DNA of 64,000 bases from Tetramitus jugosus. Taxonomy: Eukaryota; Heterolobosea; Eutetramitea; Acrasida; Vahlkampfiidae. This document shows positions 29,040-40,100 of this stretch, one piece after another. The notes under the pieces were generated by a model. That model saw nothing but the letters and a program-made list of their open reading frames with translations, was not told where the DNA came from and searched no databases. Position numbers and translations under genes: made by a program. The stretch spans positions 248,001 to 312,000 of the forward strand of contig OW569372.1 of NCBI GenBank assembly GCA_937625935.1. The letters run 5' to 3'. Every line of letters begins with the position of its first letter. The first letter of the stretch is position 1.

Positions 29040-29244
29040 AAAACATGCCACACTTCCCACTTCTTCTCGCATTGTATTCAACAGCCAGGAAAATTGGAAA
29101 AAATAGATTAATCCCCGCCAAAAATGTGGCCAGGAAAATTAATTCAAATGGATTCAGCAAAAAGCTCTCACACCCGCGACTGGCCCAAAAAAAAAGCACT
29201 CACCATTATTCTTATTCAAAAAAAAGTCATCACCCACACAAACC

Positions 29245-31472
29245 ATGGTCAACGCACAAAGCAAACCCATCAATGAAGCTGTCGCAGAGACATTTGGTGG
29301 TCTGCTCAATATCTTCCAATCCCTCATCAACAACAATGGAAGTGCCGCCACCGCCGCCACCAACGTCAACATTAAAAAAGTGTTGGGATACACTGTGGGA
29401 ACAAGTGTTTTAGCAGGAGCAGCCGGAGTGGGACTATACAAGTACATGAAATTCAAGAAACAGTTGGATAAGGAAGATGATGATGGCAGCAGTAGTGGTA
29501 AGAAGAGTGGAGAAGGATCAGAGTCCAAGGCAACGACAGGAGGAGAAGATGGTGCAAGTAAGCGACCAAAAGCAAGATTAGACAAGCAATTTTTCAAGAG
29601 ATTGAAGCTTTTGTTGTCCATTGTTGTTCCTTCCTTGAAGTATGTTTTTTGTATTTGTTGTTTGCTTGTATTTCATGTTGTTTTGTGGGTAAAGCTTGTG
29701 AGCAAAGCGATCGAAAAGAAGCAAGAGCTAACAGTCGTTTTTTGGGTTGATTTATTTTTTGAAATAATTTTTTTTTGTTTGCCGCGCTCTTTAGGTCAAA
29801 GGAAGCACTACAGTTGTTGGCACTGGCACTCATTGTCATCTCCAGAACGTTTATCAGTAACAAACTGAGTAAGATTTCTGGAGATTTGAGCAAGACGTTG
29901 ATTGAGTTGGATTTTGAAGGATTTATGAAGAATTTGGGACAATCGTCTCTCCTGTCGTTTGCATCCGCACTGTTGGCACCTTCTCTCAAATACCTGATCA
30001 ATAAGCTTTCGCTAGAGTGGAGAATCTCACTCACAAAGCACATTCACAAAAAGTATCTGAGGTCAATGATGTATTACAAGACGGCTTATTTGAACACGGA
30101 TATTGGTAATCCTGATCAGTGCATTACGCAAGATGTCGAACAATTCTGTGAAGGCATTTGTGGACTGTATGCCAATTTGGTGAAGCCGATTGCAGATATC
30201 TTGTTGTACACGTATCAGTTGGTGAAGATTGCAGGTTATGGTGGTCCTGTGGCCATCTGGGGCTACATGATCTTCTCATTTGCGTTCATGACTGTTTTGA
30301 GACCTCCATTCTCATCATTGACTGCCAAGGCACAGAACCTTGAGGGTAGATTCCGTTACTGTCACATTAGAACTGCTACAAACTCTGAATCGATTGCATT
30401 CTATGGTGGAGATGATTTGGAGAAGACGATTGTCGACAAGAATTATCGAGAGTTGCACAATCATAAGAAGAAGTTGGTCAAGACACATTTCCTCTTTGGA
30501 ATCTTTAACGATTTCTTTGTGTTCAATTTGCCACAGAGTGTCTCTTGGTTGATTGCCTGTATGCCAGTCTTCTTTGGCTCTCTTCAAAATGCAGATCAAG
30601 GAGAATTGGCCAAGGTTTTGAGATATTTGGCCGCTGTCATTTCTCACGAATTCCAAGCCATTGGTGAGATTGTTCACTTGAACACTCGTTTGTCTGAGAT
30701 TGCTGGTTACACTGCCAATGTGTGCAACTTGTTGGAAGTCATGGAAGACATTGACAGTCATGACAGTGACAAGAAGCGCATGCACATTACCGATGGTGAA
30801 ACGATCAAGTTTGAGCATGTCAACTTGGAAACACCATCCGGTACTCCACTGGTCAAGGACTTGTCCTTCGAGGTCAAGCAAGGTGAGAATCTGTTGATCA
30901 CAGGTCCTAACGGTACTGGTAAATCGAGCTTGTTCAGAGTGTTGGCTGGATTGTGGTATATTGAGAAGGGTACAATCAGAAAGCCAGGTGGTGCTTCTGC
31001 TGCCAGTTTCTCCGATGTGTACTATGTCCCTCAAAAGCAGTACAATGCTTTGGGTACATTGAGAGATCAAATCACTTATCCTGAGAGCAGCGAAACCGCA
31101 AAGTCAAGCAATGAGGACTTGTTGGAATTGTTGAAGAGAGTGAACATTGATTTCATTGTTGAGAGAGAAGGTTGGGATGAGGTCAGAAACTGGGATGACA
31201 TTCTTTCTTTGGGTGAACAACAGAGATTGTCCTTTGCCAGATTGTTCTACCACAAGCCAAAGTATGCAGTGTTGGATGAATGTACCAGCGCTATTTCTGT
31301 TGACATGGAACAAAGATTGTACGACTATTGCAAGCAAGATGGAATCACATGTATTACGATCAGTTTGAGACCTGCTTTGAAACCATACCACGATGTTGAA
31401 TTGTCCTTTGATGGCGAAGGAGGTGTCGTTATTGCCCCTATTGACCACTCTCTTGATAATGTTGATGTATAA
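29245..31472 (+). CDS. ABC half transporter, subfamily D (peroxisomal/lysosomal type)
   Basis: Exons 29245-29639 and 29795-31472 (155-bp intron, GTATGT...TTTAG) give 690 residues. The membrane domain carries ABCD hallmarks: EWRISLTKHIHKKYLR, NPDQCITQDVEQFCEG and the EAA-like loop NSESIAFYGGDD. The NBD has Walker A GPNGTGKSS (~502-510), signature LSLGEQQR, then LSFARLFYHKPKYAVLDECTSA with the catalytic Glu. Half transporters of this family dimerise and move acyl-CoAs or cobalamin across peroxisomal or lysosomal membranes. The switch (H-loop) histidine is missing: the expected ITHRP reads ISLRP (Leu near 656). The LSLGE signature is closer to bacterial BacA/SbmA-type ABCD relatives. The N-terminal ~110 residues are Gly/Ser/Ala-rich with a hydrophobic stretch. 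Confidence 0.93.
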
Positions 31473-31515
31473 AGAATGATAAATTAATTTTTACTGAATA
31501 TCTTGATCGAGCTTG

Positions 31516-32535
31516 TTAGGATACAACACAACATTGTTTCGATGCAATGGCATTCCACGAGCACACATTTTCTTCTCGAACATCCCATGGAGAATAAAAG
31601 TCCCACGGAATGACTGTTGTTACGAGCATTGCTCTGCACTGATGCTCGTAGAATGTGTCCACTTTCCAGTACTTCACAACAAAGCTGCGGCTGTCAGGCA
31701 ATAACTTGACTTGAACTTGTTCGTAGTGCTTACCAGTGGTACGATAAATCTCTCTGTCAAATCTATTGAAGATGCTGTTATGCATCACTCTCTTTGTTTC
31801 AGATACACTTCTTGTCAGTCTATAAGCAAACATTCCAACTGTTCCACCAAGGTGGTCATGATAAAACTTGTGGATAAGCTTGAGTTGCTTGTCCAGGTCC
31901 AATTGATGGAATGAAATAAGATTCATTAAGGGAGAAAATTTTCCAAGCCGAGCACCGAGTTCTGCTGTTATTCCATACAACCCAGAGAGGTCGTTAATCA
32001 GTGTTCTGAAATTGTTTACGAGGATATTGGGAAAAGAGGTGCTGATCTGAGCGCTTGTGACCTCCTTGCGGCCAACATTCACAACCACAATTGGTGCATT
32101 CTTGCTAATCAAGTGTAATTTAGCTAATTGCCGCAGGGATATGAGACAAGGTTTCTTTGTGATGAACACAACAGCATCCATCGGCTTAAATGGCTCCTCT
32201 TTGAAATTCAACTCAAAAGCAATCTTATCAAAAAGGCCAGACTCCTTCACGAACAATTTTTCAAGCAAGAGTTTCTTTTCTCTGCTCACAACTTGTTTCA
32301 TGAACGAGCGTAAGGGGACGGGAATTGAACATTTCCCATGGACGTCAAAACGTGACCTAAACTCTACTCTGACGATTGGTCTGTACAATGGTGTGAACCT
32401 CTCGTCTTTGATGGTCCTGTGGAACCATTTGTTTACTGATGCAAGATGTTGGAGCGTGAAGCTATCTAGATATGGCAAGATAGTTGACCAGAGATCGGAA
32501 CAAGAGAGAACCTGCACTCCTGTGTTCTCCATCAT
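31516..32535 (-). CDS. F-box-like protein
   Basis: 339 residues from ATG 32535. The N-terminus fits an F-box helix set (LWSTILPYLDSFTLQHLASV, NKWFHRTIKDERF), expected to bind Skp1 in SCF ubiquitin ligases. The rest is a mixed alpha/beta region not recognised: MDAVVFITKKPCLISLRQL, APIVVVNVGRKEV, and near the C-terminus KLLPDSRSFVVKYWKVDTFYE. It is convergent with the ABC transporter (43 bp between stops). Confidence 0.7.
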   Translation of the reverse strand: MMENTGVQVLSCSDLWSTILPYLDSFTLQHLASVNKWFHRTIKDERFTPLYRPIVRVEFRSRFDVHGKCSIPVPLRSFMKQVVSREKKLLLEKLFVKESGLFDKIAFELNFKEEPFKPMDAVVFITKKPCLISLRQLAKLHLISKNAPIVVVNVGRKEVTSAQISTSFPNILVNNFRTLINDLSGLYGITAELGARLGKFSPLMNLISFHQLDLDKQLKLIHKFYHDHLGGTVGMFAYRLTRSVSETKRVMHNSIFNRFDREIYRTTGKHYEQVQVKLLPDSRSFVVKYWKVDTFYEHQCRAMLVTTVIPWDFYSPWDVREENVCSWNAIASKQCCVVS

Positions 32536-32652
32536 TAGATTGAATTAGTCTGTTACCTGATCGTTTATGTTGTTATATTGCTTTCTTTTAATAATTAATA
32601 ACGTACAAGCAAAACTGGAGGCAGCTAAGTTTGGTTTGTCGGTGAGAAAGCG

Positions 32653-35086
32653 TTACACTTTCGGCTGTAATTTGACCTCGGCTTGTTGGAACACATGCGC
32701 GAGATCTTTCGGCTCCCACATACTACTAAACAATTCTTCCTTGATTGAAGGTGAACTACGTTTCTCAATCTGTTTCAACAGCTGATCATACACACGAGTA
32801 ATGCTCTGCTTGATTGCATTAAACAAATCGCGTTGATGATTAAGCTTTGGTAGGTATAGTGGAAGCTTTGATACGAGCTGATCTAATGTTTCTGGCAGAG
32901 ACCGTGTAATTTGTTCATACATAGTTAGGACTTCTGCGCTGTCAATGATTGGAGCTACAGTGTTTTCGGTTTTTTGACTCTTCTGCTCATTGACAAGTGT
33001 AGTCAATCGCTTCAGGTATGACATGCAGGGATCAAAAGCTTGTCTTGTTACATTGAGAATGAGCTCCTCACAGGCTGATTCAAGAAGCTTTTCCAAATCT
33101 TTCTTGGCATCTACACTGGAGTGCACAATACGAGGTCTTGTCTGACTCATGATATCAAAGATGATATTCTTGACACGGAACGTGGCTTGTCCCTTCAAAA
33201 ATCGAAGCATTCCATCCCTTAGCTGAGAGAAGTCCAGCTCTGTTTCGACATTGATCGAGTTTATCTTGAACACTAAAATGTGTTCATGCAGTGCAAATAG
33301 GTGTCGAATAAAGAAGAGCTCTCCATCCATGACAGTCTTCTTCTCCGATATTTTTCTACTGGCCTCAATGAATGAGTTGGTACAAATTGATATAACCTCG
33401 TGGGCAAATCCTTCGAATATACCTACATCGACAGACTGGTGTAATCTGTCAAGGAGCAATGTTCCCATTTGTAGGATATCGAGATGTGGACCAGACAATG
33501 AAATATGATAGAGCTGATTTGATTCTATGGATGGACTTTGGGTGTCGTCCTTGTCTGCTTGATTCTGCTGATGATTGATGAGAATTTCTGGGTAGTTGAT
33601 CTCCTCCATAGTTGGCTTATATGAGCGCAAAATGTCGGATATGTACGTTGATGATCGATAAATCAAACGTTCCTGTACATCTTGAATCATGTGGTGCACA
33701 ATGGGTTCGAACGAGCTTGTTGATGCACCGCGAGGCATGGTCCCATCACCCAAGACTTCTGTTCGCAAAATGTCAATCACATCACACAGAACTCCGATTT
33801 TGTTCTCATGAATCAACATGGATCTCAAACCTTCGTACACAAGGTCACAGAAGGAACTAATGAATGAACGATAACCGGGCAACACCATATCACAGGAGAA
33901 GAAATGCTTGAAAAGCTCATCTTCTTCAGAGCATATCCGCAACATGTACCCACAACCGTCTCTCACATAAGCTTTCAAGTCCTGAGTTTGTGATAATGAC
34001 TGCACCTTTGCTTGAACTGTGCGATAAATCAGTGCATTTCTTTGTTGAACATAGCAATCGAAGCAATCCATGATAAACACGGAATATTCACTCTTGTTCG
34101 ACCTCAATTCAATCTCATGAATCATTGGTTGCAAGAATTCAATAGCAGCTCTAAACTGAATGTACAATAGAGGGGACAGATCAGTCATATCCTTTGTAAT
34201 CTTCGACAAGATATTGTCTGTCACTGATCTCAAAATGGTCAATACTTGATCTCTCAGTTGTGCTAGAGCACGTGATTGCAACATTCTATATCGTGCAATG
34301 TACTGCTTGGCTTCTCTGTACTCTCGATTCTTCATTAAAAAATCCAATGAATCATCCAATTGCTTCAAACTAATGGAAAATAGGTCAATGTTAATCATTG
34401 GCTTTCCTGCATCTAATTCTGCGCTAAACTCTTTCATGTCATCAAAATGATCCAATGCTTCCTTGATTCCACTTGTTATCATTGATAATTCCTCCTATAC
34501 AGATGTACATACATGCATCATATTAGTCTCACAATTCAAGTTTTTTTGCTCCAAACACACAAAAATAAACCATAAATTGTTGTTGTTTTGATCTTACCTT
34601 CTCTCCTAATAGTCTCTCACAGTCCTCATGCAAAGTACCAGTCTTTTGACAAACTGATCTATACTCTGATCGCAACTCATCACATGTATGAACTGTTTGT
34701 TCGATTTGATGAGTCAAATCCGTGCATATAGACTTGTACTGGATCAATTGATCAATATATTTCTTCTTTTGATCACTCAATCCATAAAATTCATTGTTAA
34801 ATGGTTGTTTGCCGTCACTTTCTATTGATGATGAATTTTGATACACTTGCTGATAAAAATCTTGTTCTGATAAAATTGGAGGATTATTGTTATTGTTATG
34901 ATGTTGTTGTGTCTGATCCATCTTATTTTGATCTTGTTGGTGTTGTTGATCAAAGAGTGATTCAATGTCTTCCAATAATCGTAGCTCTGTGGTTGAAAAT
35001 TGTGTTTGTTCGTCCCATTGTTGCAAAATGTCCAACATGGATTGATTTTGAACTTGTGATGATGATGATGGTCTGTTTTGTGTCAT
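32653..35086 (-). CDS. COG3: Conserved oligomeric Golgi complex subunit 3
   Basis: Exons 35086-34598 and 34494-32653 with a 103-bp intron (GTAAGATC...TGTATAG) encode 776 residues. The splice joins LLGEK to EELSMITSGI in frame. The N-terminal ~90 residues are Gln/Asn/Asp-rich. The Sec34/COG3 signature begins at the coiled coil ELRSEYRSVCQKTGTLHEDC (~140-160), matching the family's xxKTGTLHExCExLL block. It continues through FSISLKQLDDSLDFLMKN and a long helical bundle. COG3 is a lobe-A subunit of the tether for retrograde vesicles within the Golgi, which supports glycosylation and trafficking. In Naegleria, whose Golgi is not stacked, COG subunits are expected to act on dispersed Golgi tubules. 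Confidence 0.92.
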
Positions 35087-35181
35087 GATTTGTTGTTTGT
35101 TTTTTTTTCTTCTATTTTGTTCGATTGTGTTGTTGTTGATTTGGTGTCGAATATGGATTTATAAGTTAAAAGCTATTGTAT

Positions 35182-35370
35182 TCAATTGGATCGAGAATTG
35201 CCAAAATAATAGGATTGAACCAATGTCAGAGCTGTAGTGGAGACAATAAAGGCGGAGAATACAAGAAAATTGGCGCGAGTTTGGATTTGTTCCTTTTCAA
35301 TGTTCTCTGGATGATTGGTGCCTTTGTAATAGATTCTCCTTAACTTTGTTTCGAATAGTTTGGATAACAT
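35182..35370 (-). CDS. Small single-pass membrane protein
   Basis: 62 residues from ATG 35370. A basic amphipathic start (MLSKLFETKLRRIYYKG) looks like a mitochondrial presequence or matrix-side anchor. One hydrophobic helix (FLVFSAFIVSTTALTLVQSYYF) and a short polar tail follow. The size and layout would suit a small respiratory-chain or assembly subunit, but no family signature is seen. It lies between COG3 and the exchanger, divergent from the latter. Confidence 0.5.
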   Translation of the reverse strand: MLSKLFETKLRRIYYKGTNHPENIEKEQIQTRANFLVFSAFIVSTTALTLVQSYYFGNSRSN

Positions 35371-35634
35371 GAGGTGTGTCAAAGAAAACAATCAAAAAAG
35401 CTTTTTCCTTGTGTGTTGTTCGTTTTCTTCTGCGATCGCAGTTTTATCCGCTCTGTTCGACTCCGATGCATTGTAAATTCGACATTGAATACTGCCGACA
35501 GATTTTTTTTCGTTGTTGGCGGGGAAAGGAAGATTCTTGGGTGGTAACTGTTCACACATTCGTTCAGCTGCAAAAACGCGATAAAAAACCAAACAACAAA
35601 GAAGAAAGCAAACGCTTCACCACACACACATAAA

Positions 35635-37693
35635 ATGAAAAAGATAGCTGCACTGTTGGCTTTGGCCTACATTGTGATTCTATTACTGTCAGGATTCTCT
35701 GATTCCATCATTGGTGCTGAACCAACAACTTCAATTGCACTCCCAACCACTATAAAATCAGGAATGGATGTCTTGAGCAAGGTCAATCCATTGTGTGCTG
35801 CCAATGAAAAGGAAGGAGCACTTGGTTTGCTATTGCTATTGTTTTTGTTGGCCATTTGTGTCATCATCATCTTTTTACTGCTTCATTTCCACATTCATTG
35901 GTTCCCTGAGAGTATCGGAGTGATTTTAGTGGGTGTTGTTGTGGGTATTTTGATTCGAGTGGTTCCAGGTTTTGAACTACCATCATTGACTCAGTTGGAT
36001 CCTACTATTTTCTTTGAAATTTTGTTGCCAGCGATCATTTTTGAGGCTGGTTACACGCTAGAGAAGGAAGATTTCTTCTATAACATTGGAAGTATTATCC
36101 TGTTTGCTTTTATCGGAACTGCAATCTCCACAGTTGTTGTTGCCACTGGTATTTATATGTTGGGATTCACTGGAATCTTTAGAGTTGAATTGGGCTTCAT
36201 TGACTGCTTTTTGTTTGGATCTTTGATTTCTGCTGTGGATCCTGTTGCTACACTTGCCATTTTCAATGCTCTCAAGGTCAACCCTACTCTGCATTACTTG
36301 GTCTTTGGTGAGTCAATTGTCAATGATGCTGTGGCTATTACACTGTTCACGTATGTATCCTTTCTTCACGATTTATTGATGGCGAGAAAAATGGAACGAT
36401 CACTAACCACACCAATCTAAACAACTTTTTCTTCTCATAACAACAACAACAACAGTACATTCAAGGCATTCAAGACTGCAACCACTGAGTCCACAACAAG
36501 GACTGTCCTCAAGGGTATCGGTATCTTTACATTGAACTCTGTTGGATCTGTGATTTTTGCATTGATTTGTGGATTTGCCAGTGCATTGTTCTTTAGATAT
36601 GTTGACATGAGAAAGTATCCAACATTGGAAATTACCTTGTTCCTTTTCTTTGCCTATGGTCCATACTTGTTCGGATTGCCATACTTGTCTGGTATCATGG
36701 TTGTTTTGATCTCTGGTATTGTCATGTCCTATTACACTGCTCCAAACATGTCAAAGTTGGCCCAAGACACAATTAGCAACATTTCCAAGTCGATTGCCTT
36801 CATTTCCGAGACGCTCGTTTTTATTTATTTGGGATTTGCTTGCTTCAGTTTCGCCAATCAGAACTGGGATATTGCTTTGATTGTTATTGTTCTCGTAAGT
36901 ACTCGATGACTTGTTTTTGTTTGATGATGTGTTGTTTTGAAATATTCATTCACTTACATCTCTCTCTTATGTTCATGATCATTAGATTCTTTGTATGATT
37001 GGAAGAGCTTTGAATATTGTTCCATTGTCAGCCATTGTCAACTTTTATAGAAAGGAGAAGATTGGATTCAAGAATCAATTTATTATGTGGTTCTCTGGTT
37101 TGAGAGGAGCTATTGCTTTTGCTTTGGCTATTGAGTTCTTGAGCCCAGAAGAAGGAATTGAGGGTCAATACTTGTTCACTACAACATTGGCTGTCGTTTT
37201 GTTCACCATTGTTGTGTTCGGAGGAGGTACATATCCATTCTTGAAGTTGCTGAAGGTTAAATCCAAGGACGAAGAATTGGCTGACAGAGGAATTTCCCCT
37301 ACTGGTGATACTTCTGCGGCTGTGCTCAGAGAGAAATCATTGCATGAAGAATTGGTGTTGAAGATTGATGCTCGTTTCTTCAGAAACTGGTTCGTCAGAA
37401 CTTCTGTCATGACCCAGCTTCACTCTGATTTGAGAGCAGCCACCGAAGAGGCCAGAAAGCAAAGAGATGCTGAAAAAGAACAAGATTTCGACAATGTTCA
37501 ATATTTGGGCAATGAAGTTGAATTGCACGAAGGATCCACCACCATCCCTGTCTCATTGAGCAACCCAAGAATGAATGAAAGTCCTGCAGAGGAAGACAAG
37601 GACGCCATGTTCCATTCATTCATCTCCAACCCACAAAAACTAGCTGCTGCCAGACAAGCTCTTGCCATGTATGACAGATCATTCAACCAATAA
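35635..37693 (+). CDS. Na+/H+ exchanger (CPA1/NHE family)
   Basis: Exons 35635-36350, 36456-36894 and 36986-37693; introns of 105 and 91 bp with GTATGT and GTAAGT donors; 620 residues. A cleavable-looking signal (KKIAALLALAYIVILLLSG) precedes about 11-12 membrane helices. NHE hallmarks are present: FFEILLPAIIFEAGYTL (the amiloride-site region FFxxLLPPIIF), SLISAVDPVATLAIF (ion-binding VDP), FGESIVNDAVAITLF (the essential ND) and MWFSGLRGAIAFALA. A cytosolic tail of about 150 residues is charged. It exchanges Na+ or K+ for H+ and is probably of the endosomal NHE6/7/9 type or plasma-membrane type. Localisation is not decidable from sequence. The first intron ends with a (CAA)n run directly before AG. 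Confidence 0.95.
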
Positions 37694-37803
37694 AAGTTGT
37701 CATAATGTTCTTTTGATCGTTTTGGCGCCAAGCAACTGTCTACTGCAAAAGCGAGCCGTTATCACAAAGAAAAGGAAGACCTAAACACTTGAAACAAATA
37801 AGC

Positions 37804-39354
37804 ATGGAATACGAAGGAAGCAATGGAAGACTCAGCGGTTTAAAAGAGCTTAAAACCTCAACGAGGATAGTGGACCAGAACACAAAGAACTATAAGCGGT
37901 CAACCGAGGCAACAATGAGGAAGCAACGAATTGCTATTGAAAAGCTGAAGAAGGACAATGAGGTTCTCAAAGAACAACTTGCTACTCAAACTAGGAATAT
38001 GAATATATCTCAAACTGTATCGCTGACTAACAAGACGAACAAGTTGAATGAGATTAGTGATAGTTTGCAACAAAAGATCAAACTTGAGAGACTAAAGATT
38101 GAACAACTTCAAGAAAAAATTAACAAGTATGATGACAGAATCAAAGCATGTAGGAAGGAGATGGAAGATTTTGGAGGTGTTAACATTTCAAAGGAGAGTC
38201 ATACCAGCATTGAGAAGCAGATCAAAGTTCTGGAGAATCGACTCGATAAGGCTCTAGTGAAATTTAACGATTCATTAGCGATGAATAAGAAATTGAGGGA
38301 TACTATTGAGAATTTAAGACAGGAAAGAGTAGTATTTGATAACATTTACAAGAAGATGGAAAAAGAATTGCATGAAAAGAAAAAGGACATGGCACGTATT
38401 ATCGAGGCATCAAACTCTGCTTATGAGGAAGGAGATGAAGCACAGAGAGAACTAGCCGCGTTGAAGAGTCAGCATCAAATGAAAATGCAACGATTCGAAG
38501 CAGAGTTTGAAGAATTGGAAAAGCTTCTTGTTCAGAATGACATGTTGAACGAGAAGATGAATCTTACTAAGAAGGACAATAGAGACGAGGTCCTTGGTAA
38601 TAGTATGTCGTTGGACAATGAAAGAAATGCAAAGAGTTCTGGAGATAGAGTAAAGTTGAATTCAGTGATTCAGAAGGTCAAACAGTACGAAGAGATGCTC
38701 GAAAAAATTGAACAGGCAACAGGACATAACGTTGAGTCCTTAATCAAAGAGTTTTCAAACGCTGAGGACACCAATTTTTCTCTGTTCACTTATGTGAATG
38801 AATTGAACTCTGAAATTGAAAAATTAGAAGAACAGAATTCAGAGCTCGAAGAAGAATTGAACAAGTACAAGAGTGATGGACCGGCTTCAGATTCAGAAAA
38901 GATGAAAATGATCTCTGAGTTACAAGAGAACCTCAGAGGAGAGAAAGAAAAAGCTGATTCATTCGATCAAAAGTTCTTAGAAGCGATGGGCACTGTACAG
39001 GCCCTCACTGGCGGTATCAGTGGCGTGTTTGATTTGATAGGTTGTGATTCCCAGGCTATCACTGAAATGTTAGGAACAGCAGGGGTTACAGAAAGCAACA
39101 TGATGATCTACTTGGGAATGATTGAGCAGAGAACTAATCTACTGCTCAAAGTTTGGCAGACGAAAGGACCAAGCGAGAGTTCCATGGAGGAGGTGGAATC
39201 TGGTCCAAGACATCCGTTTGGCTCGACCAGCATTGTGATAAATGCCCCAAGCACTGGTGAAGAAGATGAGAGTGACGACGATATTGATGATGAAAGACCT
39301 CTCACCAGAGAAGAACTCATGGGCAAGATCTCCCAAAAAAAGAATAAATTGTAA
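37804..39354 (+). CDS. Coiled-coil outer dynein arm docking-type protein
   Basis: 516 residues from ATG 37804; the TTG five codons upstream is not preferred. Almost all is coiled coil (~30-400). The family-specific block LRDTIENLRQERVVFDNIYKKMEKELHEKKKDMARIIE (given in pieces: IYKKMEKELHEKKKDM, then IEASNSAYEEGDEAQREL) and NFSLFTYVNELNSEIEKL match the ODA docking complex family (CCDC114/CCDC63/CCDC151; Chlamydomonas DCC2/ODA5-type). These proteins attach outer dynein arms to axonemal doublets. Its presence supports an organism that builds motile flagella. The C-terminus is acidic (EEDESDDDIDDE). Which paralogue is unresolved. A TTTTGGCGCCA motif lies about 80 bp before the ATG. Confidence 0.85.
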   Translation: MEYEGSNGRLSGLKELKTSTRIVDQNTKNYKRSTEATMRKQRIAIEKLKKDNEVLKEQLATQTRNMNISQTVSLTNKTNKLNEISDSLQQKIKLERLKIEQLQEKINKYDDRIKACRKEMEDFGGVNISKESHTSIEKQIKVLENRLDKALVKFNDSLAMNKKLRDTIENLRQERVVFDNIYKKMEKELHEKKKDMARIIEASNSAYEEGDEAQRELAALKSQHQMKMQRFEAEFEELEKLLVQNDMLNEKMNLTKKDNRDEVLGNSMSLDNERNAKSSGDRVKLNSVIQKVKQYEEMLEKIEQATGHNVESLIKEFSNAEDTNFSLFTYVNELNSEIEKLEEQNSELEEELNKYKSDGPASDSEKMKMISELQENLRGEKEKADSFDQKFLEAMGTVQALTGGISGVFDLIGCDSQAITEMLGTAGVTESNMMIYLGMIEQRTNLLLKVWQTKGPSESSMEEVESGPRHPFGSTSIVINAPSTGEEDESDDDIDDERPLTREELMGKISQKKNKL

Positions 39355-39360
39355 TTTCTA

Positions 39361-39783
39361 TTGTATCACGATATCTCTTCCAAGGTTCACAAATCACCCA
39401 GATCGAGGCTCTCAGACTCAGTACTGCGGAAAGTACCAAGGTCCAGCAAAAAACTTGTGCTGCAGATACAATGTGATCGGAAATCTACAGCAGTGTTACA
39501 ACCCTCATTCCTGACAAGTACAAGTCAGAATGGCGTGTGTTACACCACCATTGCCAAATTCTTTTGTGATTTGAAAACAGGGACCATCAAGAAACGACTC
39601 TATTTGACGAAGGCTTCTCGAAACCAATCCCAATCTGTGCGGAACCTTCCATGCTCCTCTTTTGATTCTGCTGCCACAACAACATTATTGGTGCATACAG
39701 GGATGTCTGCTACTCACGCTTGCAAGGCTGATCGATACAATCCATCGTACGATTGTCTCTGCGGGATTCGTGATGGGAAGTAA
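39361..39783 (+). pseudogene. Decayed Cys-rich coding remnant (uncertain)
   Basis: This stretch looks coding but has no single open model. One frame gives YCGKYQGPAKNLCCRYN and LQQCYNP before a stop near 39512. A second frame overlaps and continues with NGVCYTTIAKFFCD, then ACKADRYNPSYDCLCG. A switch between frames near 39500 would be needed to read one Cys-rich secreted-like protein. No start with signal peptide and no clear splice sites were found. It lies just after the dynein-docking gene and upstream of the broken LRR gene, so the two may be parts of one dead gene. A multi-exon gene is the alternative. Confidence 0.3.
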
Positions 39784-40040
39784 TTAAATAAATCATCCGT
39801 GCTGATAACAAAAAGGAAAAAGCCTACATTACTGAGGGTTCTCGAGTAGTCTCCTATCTCAATACTAACTCAGCCAGATGGTGCTTAACTTCTCTATTCG
39901 AAATGGGAAGAGGTGGTTCCACCATTGTATGAACGTAGACATTAATAATGTTTTTTCAATATTTTTGGCGCCGAAGGCCGGTAAGAAACTGGTAGTATAC
40001 GGTCACAAGAAGAGGTCTTGCATCAAACGATTACGCAATA

Positions 40041-40100
40041 TCAAGAGACGTGAACAGTAACTCAGAACCTGCGGTTCTGAGCGACACGTCTCTCAATTGA
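40041..40100. repeat. Strong two-stem inverted repeat (hairpin)
   Basis: Two nested perfect 9-bp arms. AGAGACGTG (40044-40052) pairs with CACGTCTCT (40085-40093). Inside it, CTCAGAACC (40061-40069) pairs with GGTTCTGAG (40073-40081) around the 3-nt loop TGC. The spacer on the left is 8 nt and on the right 3 nt. TCAA/TTGA at the outer edges can add four more pairs across a bulge. The element lies at the 5' edge of the LRR pseudogene. It could be a structured RNA, a relic of a small mobile element or a site of breakage; nothing identifies which. Confidence 0.75.

Noticed and set aside
39878-40060. 60-codon basic frame (MVLNFSIRNGKRW...)
   Set aside because: No LRR or other motif, ends at the hairpin, and lies in a decayed region.
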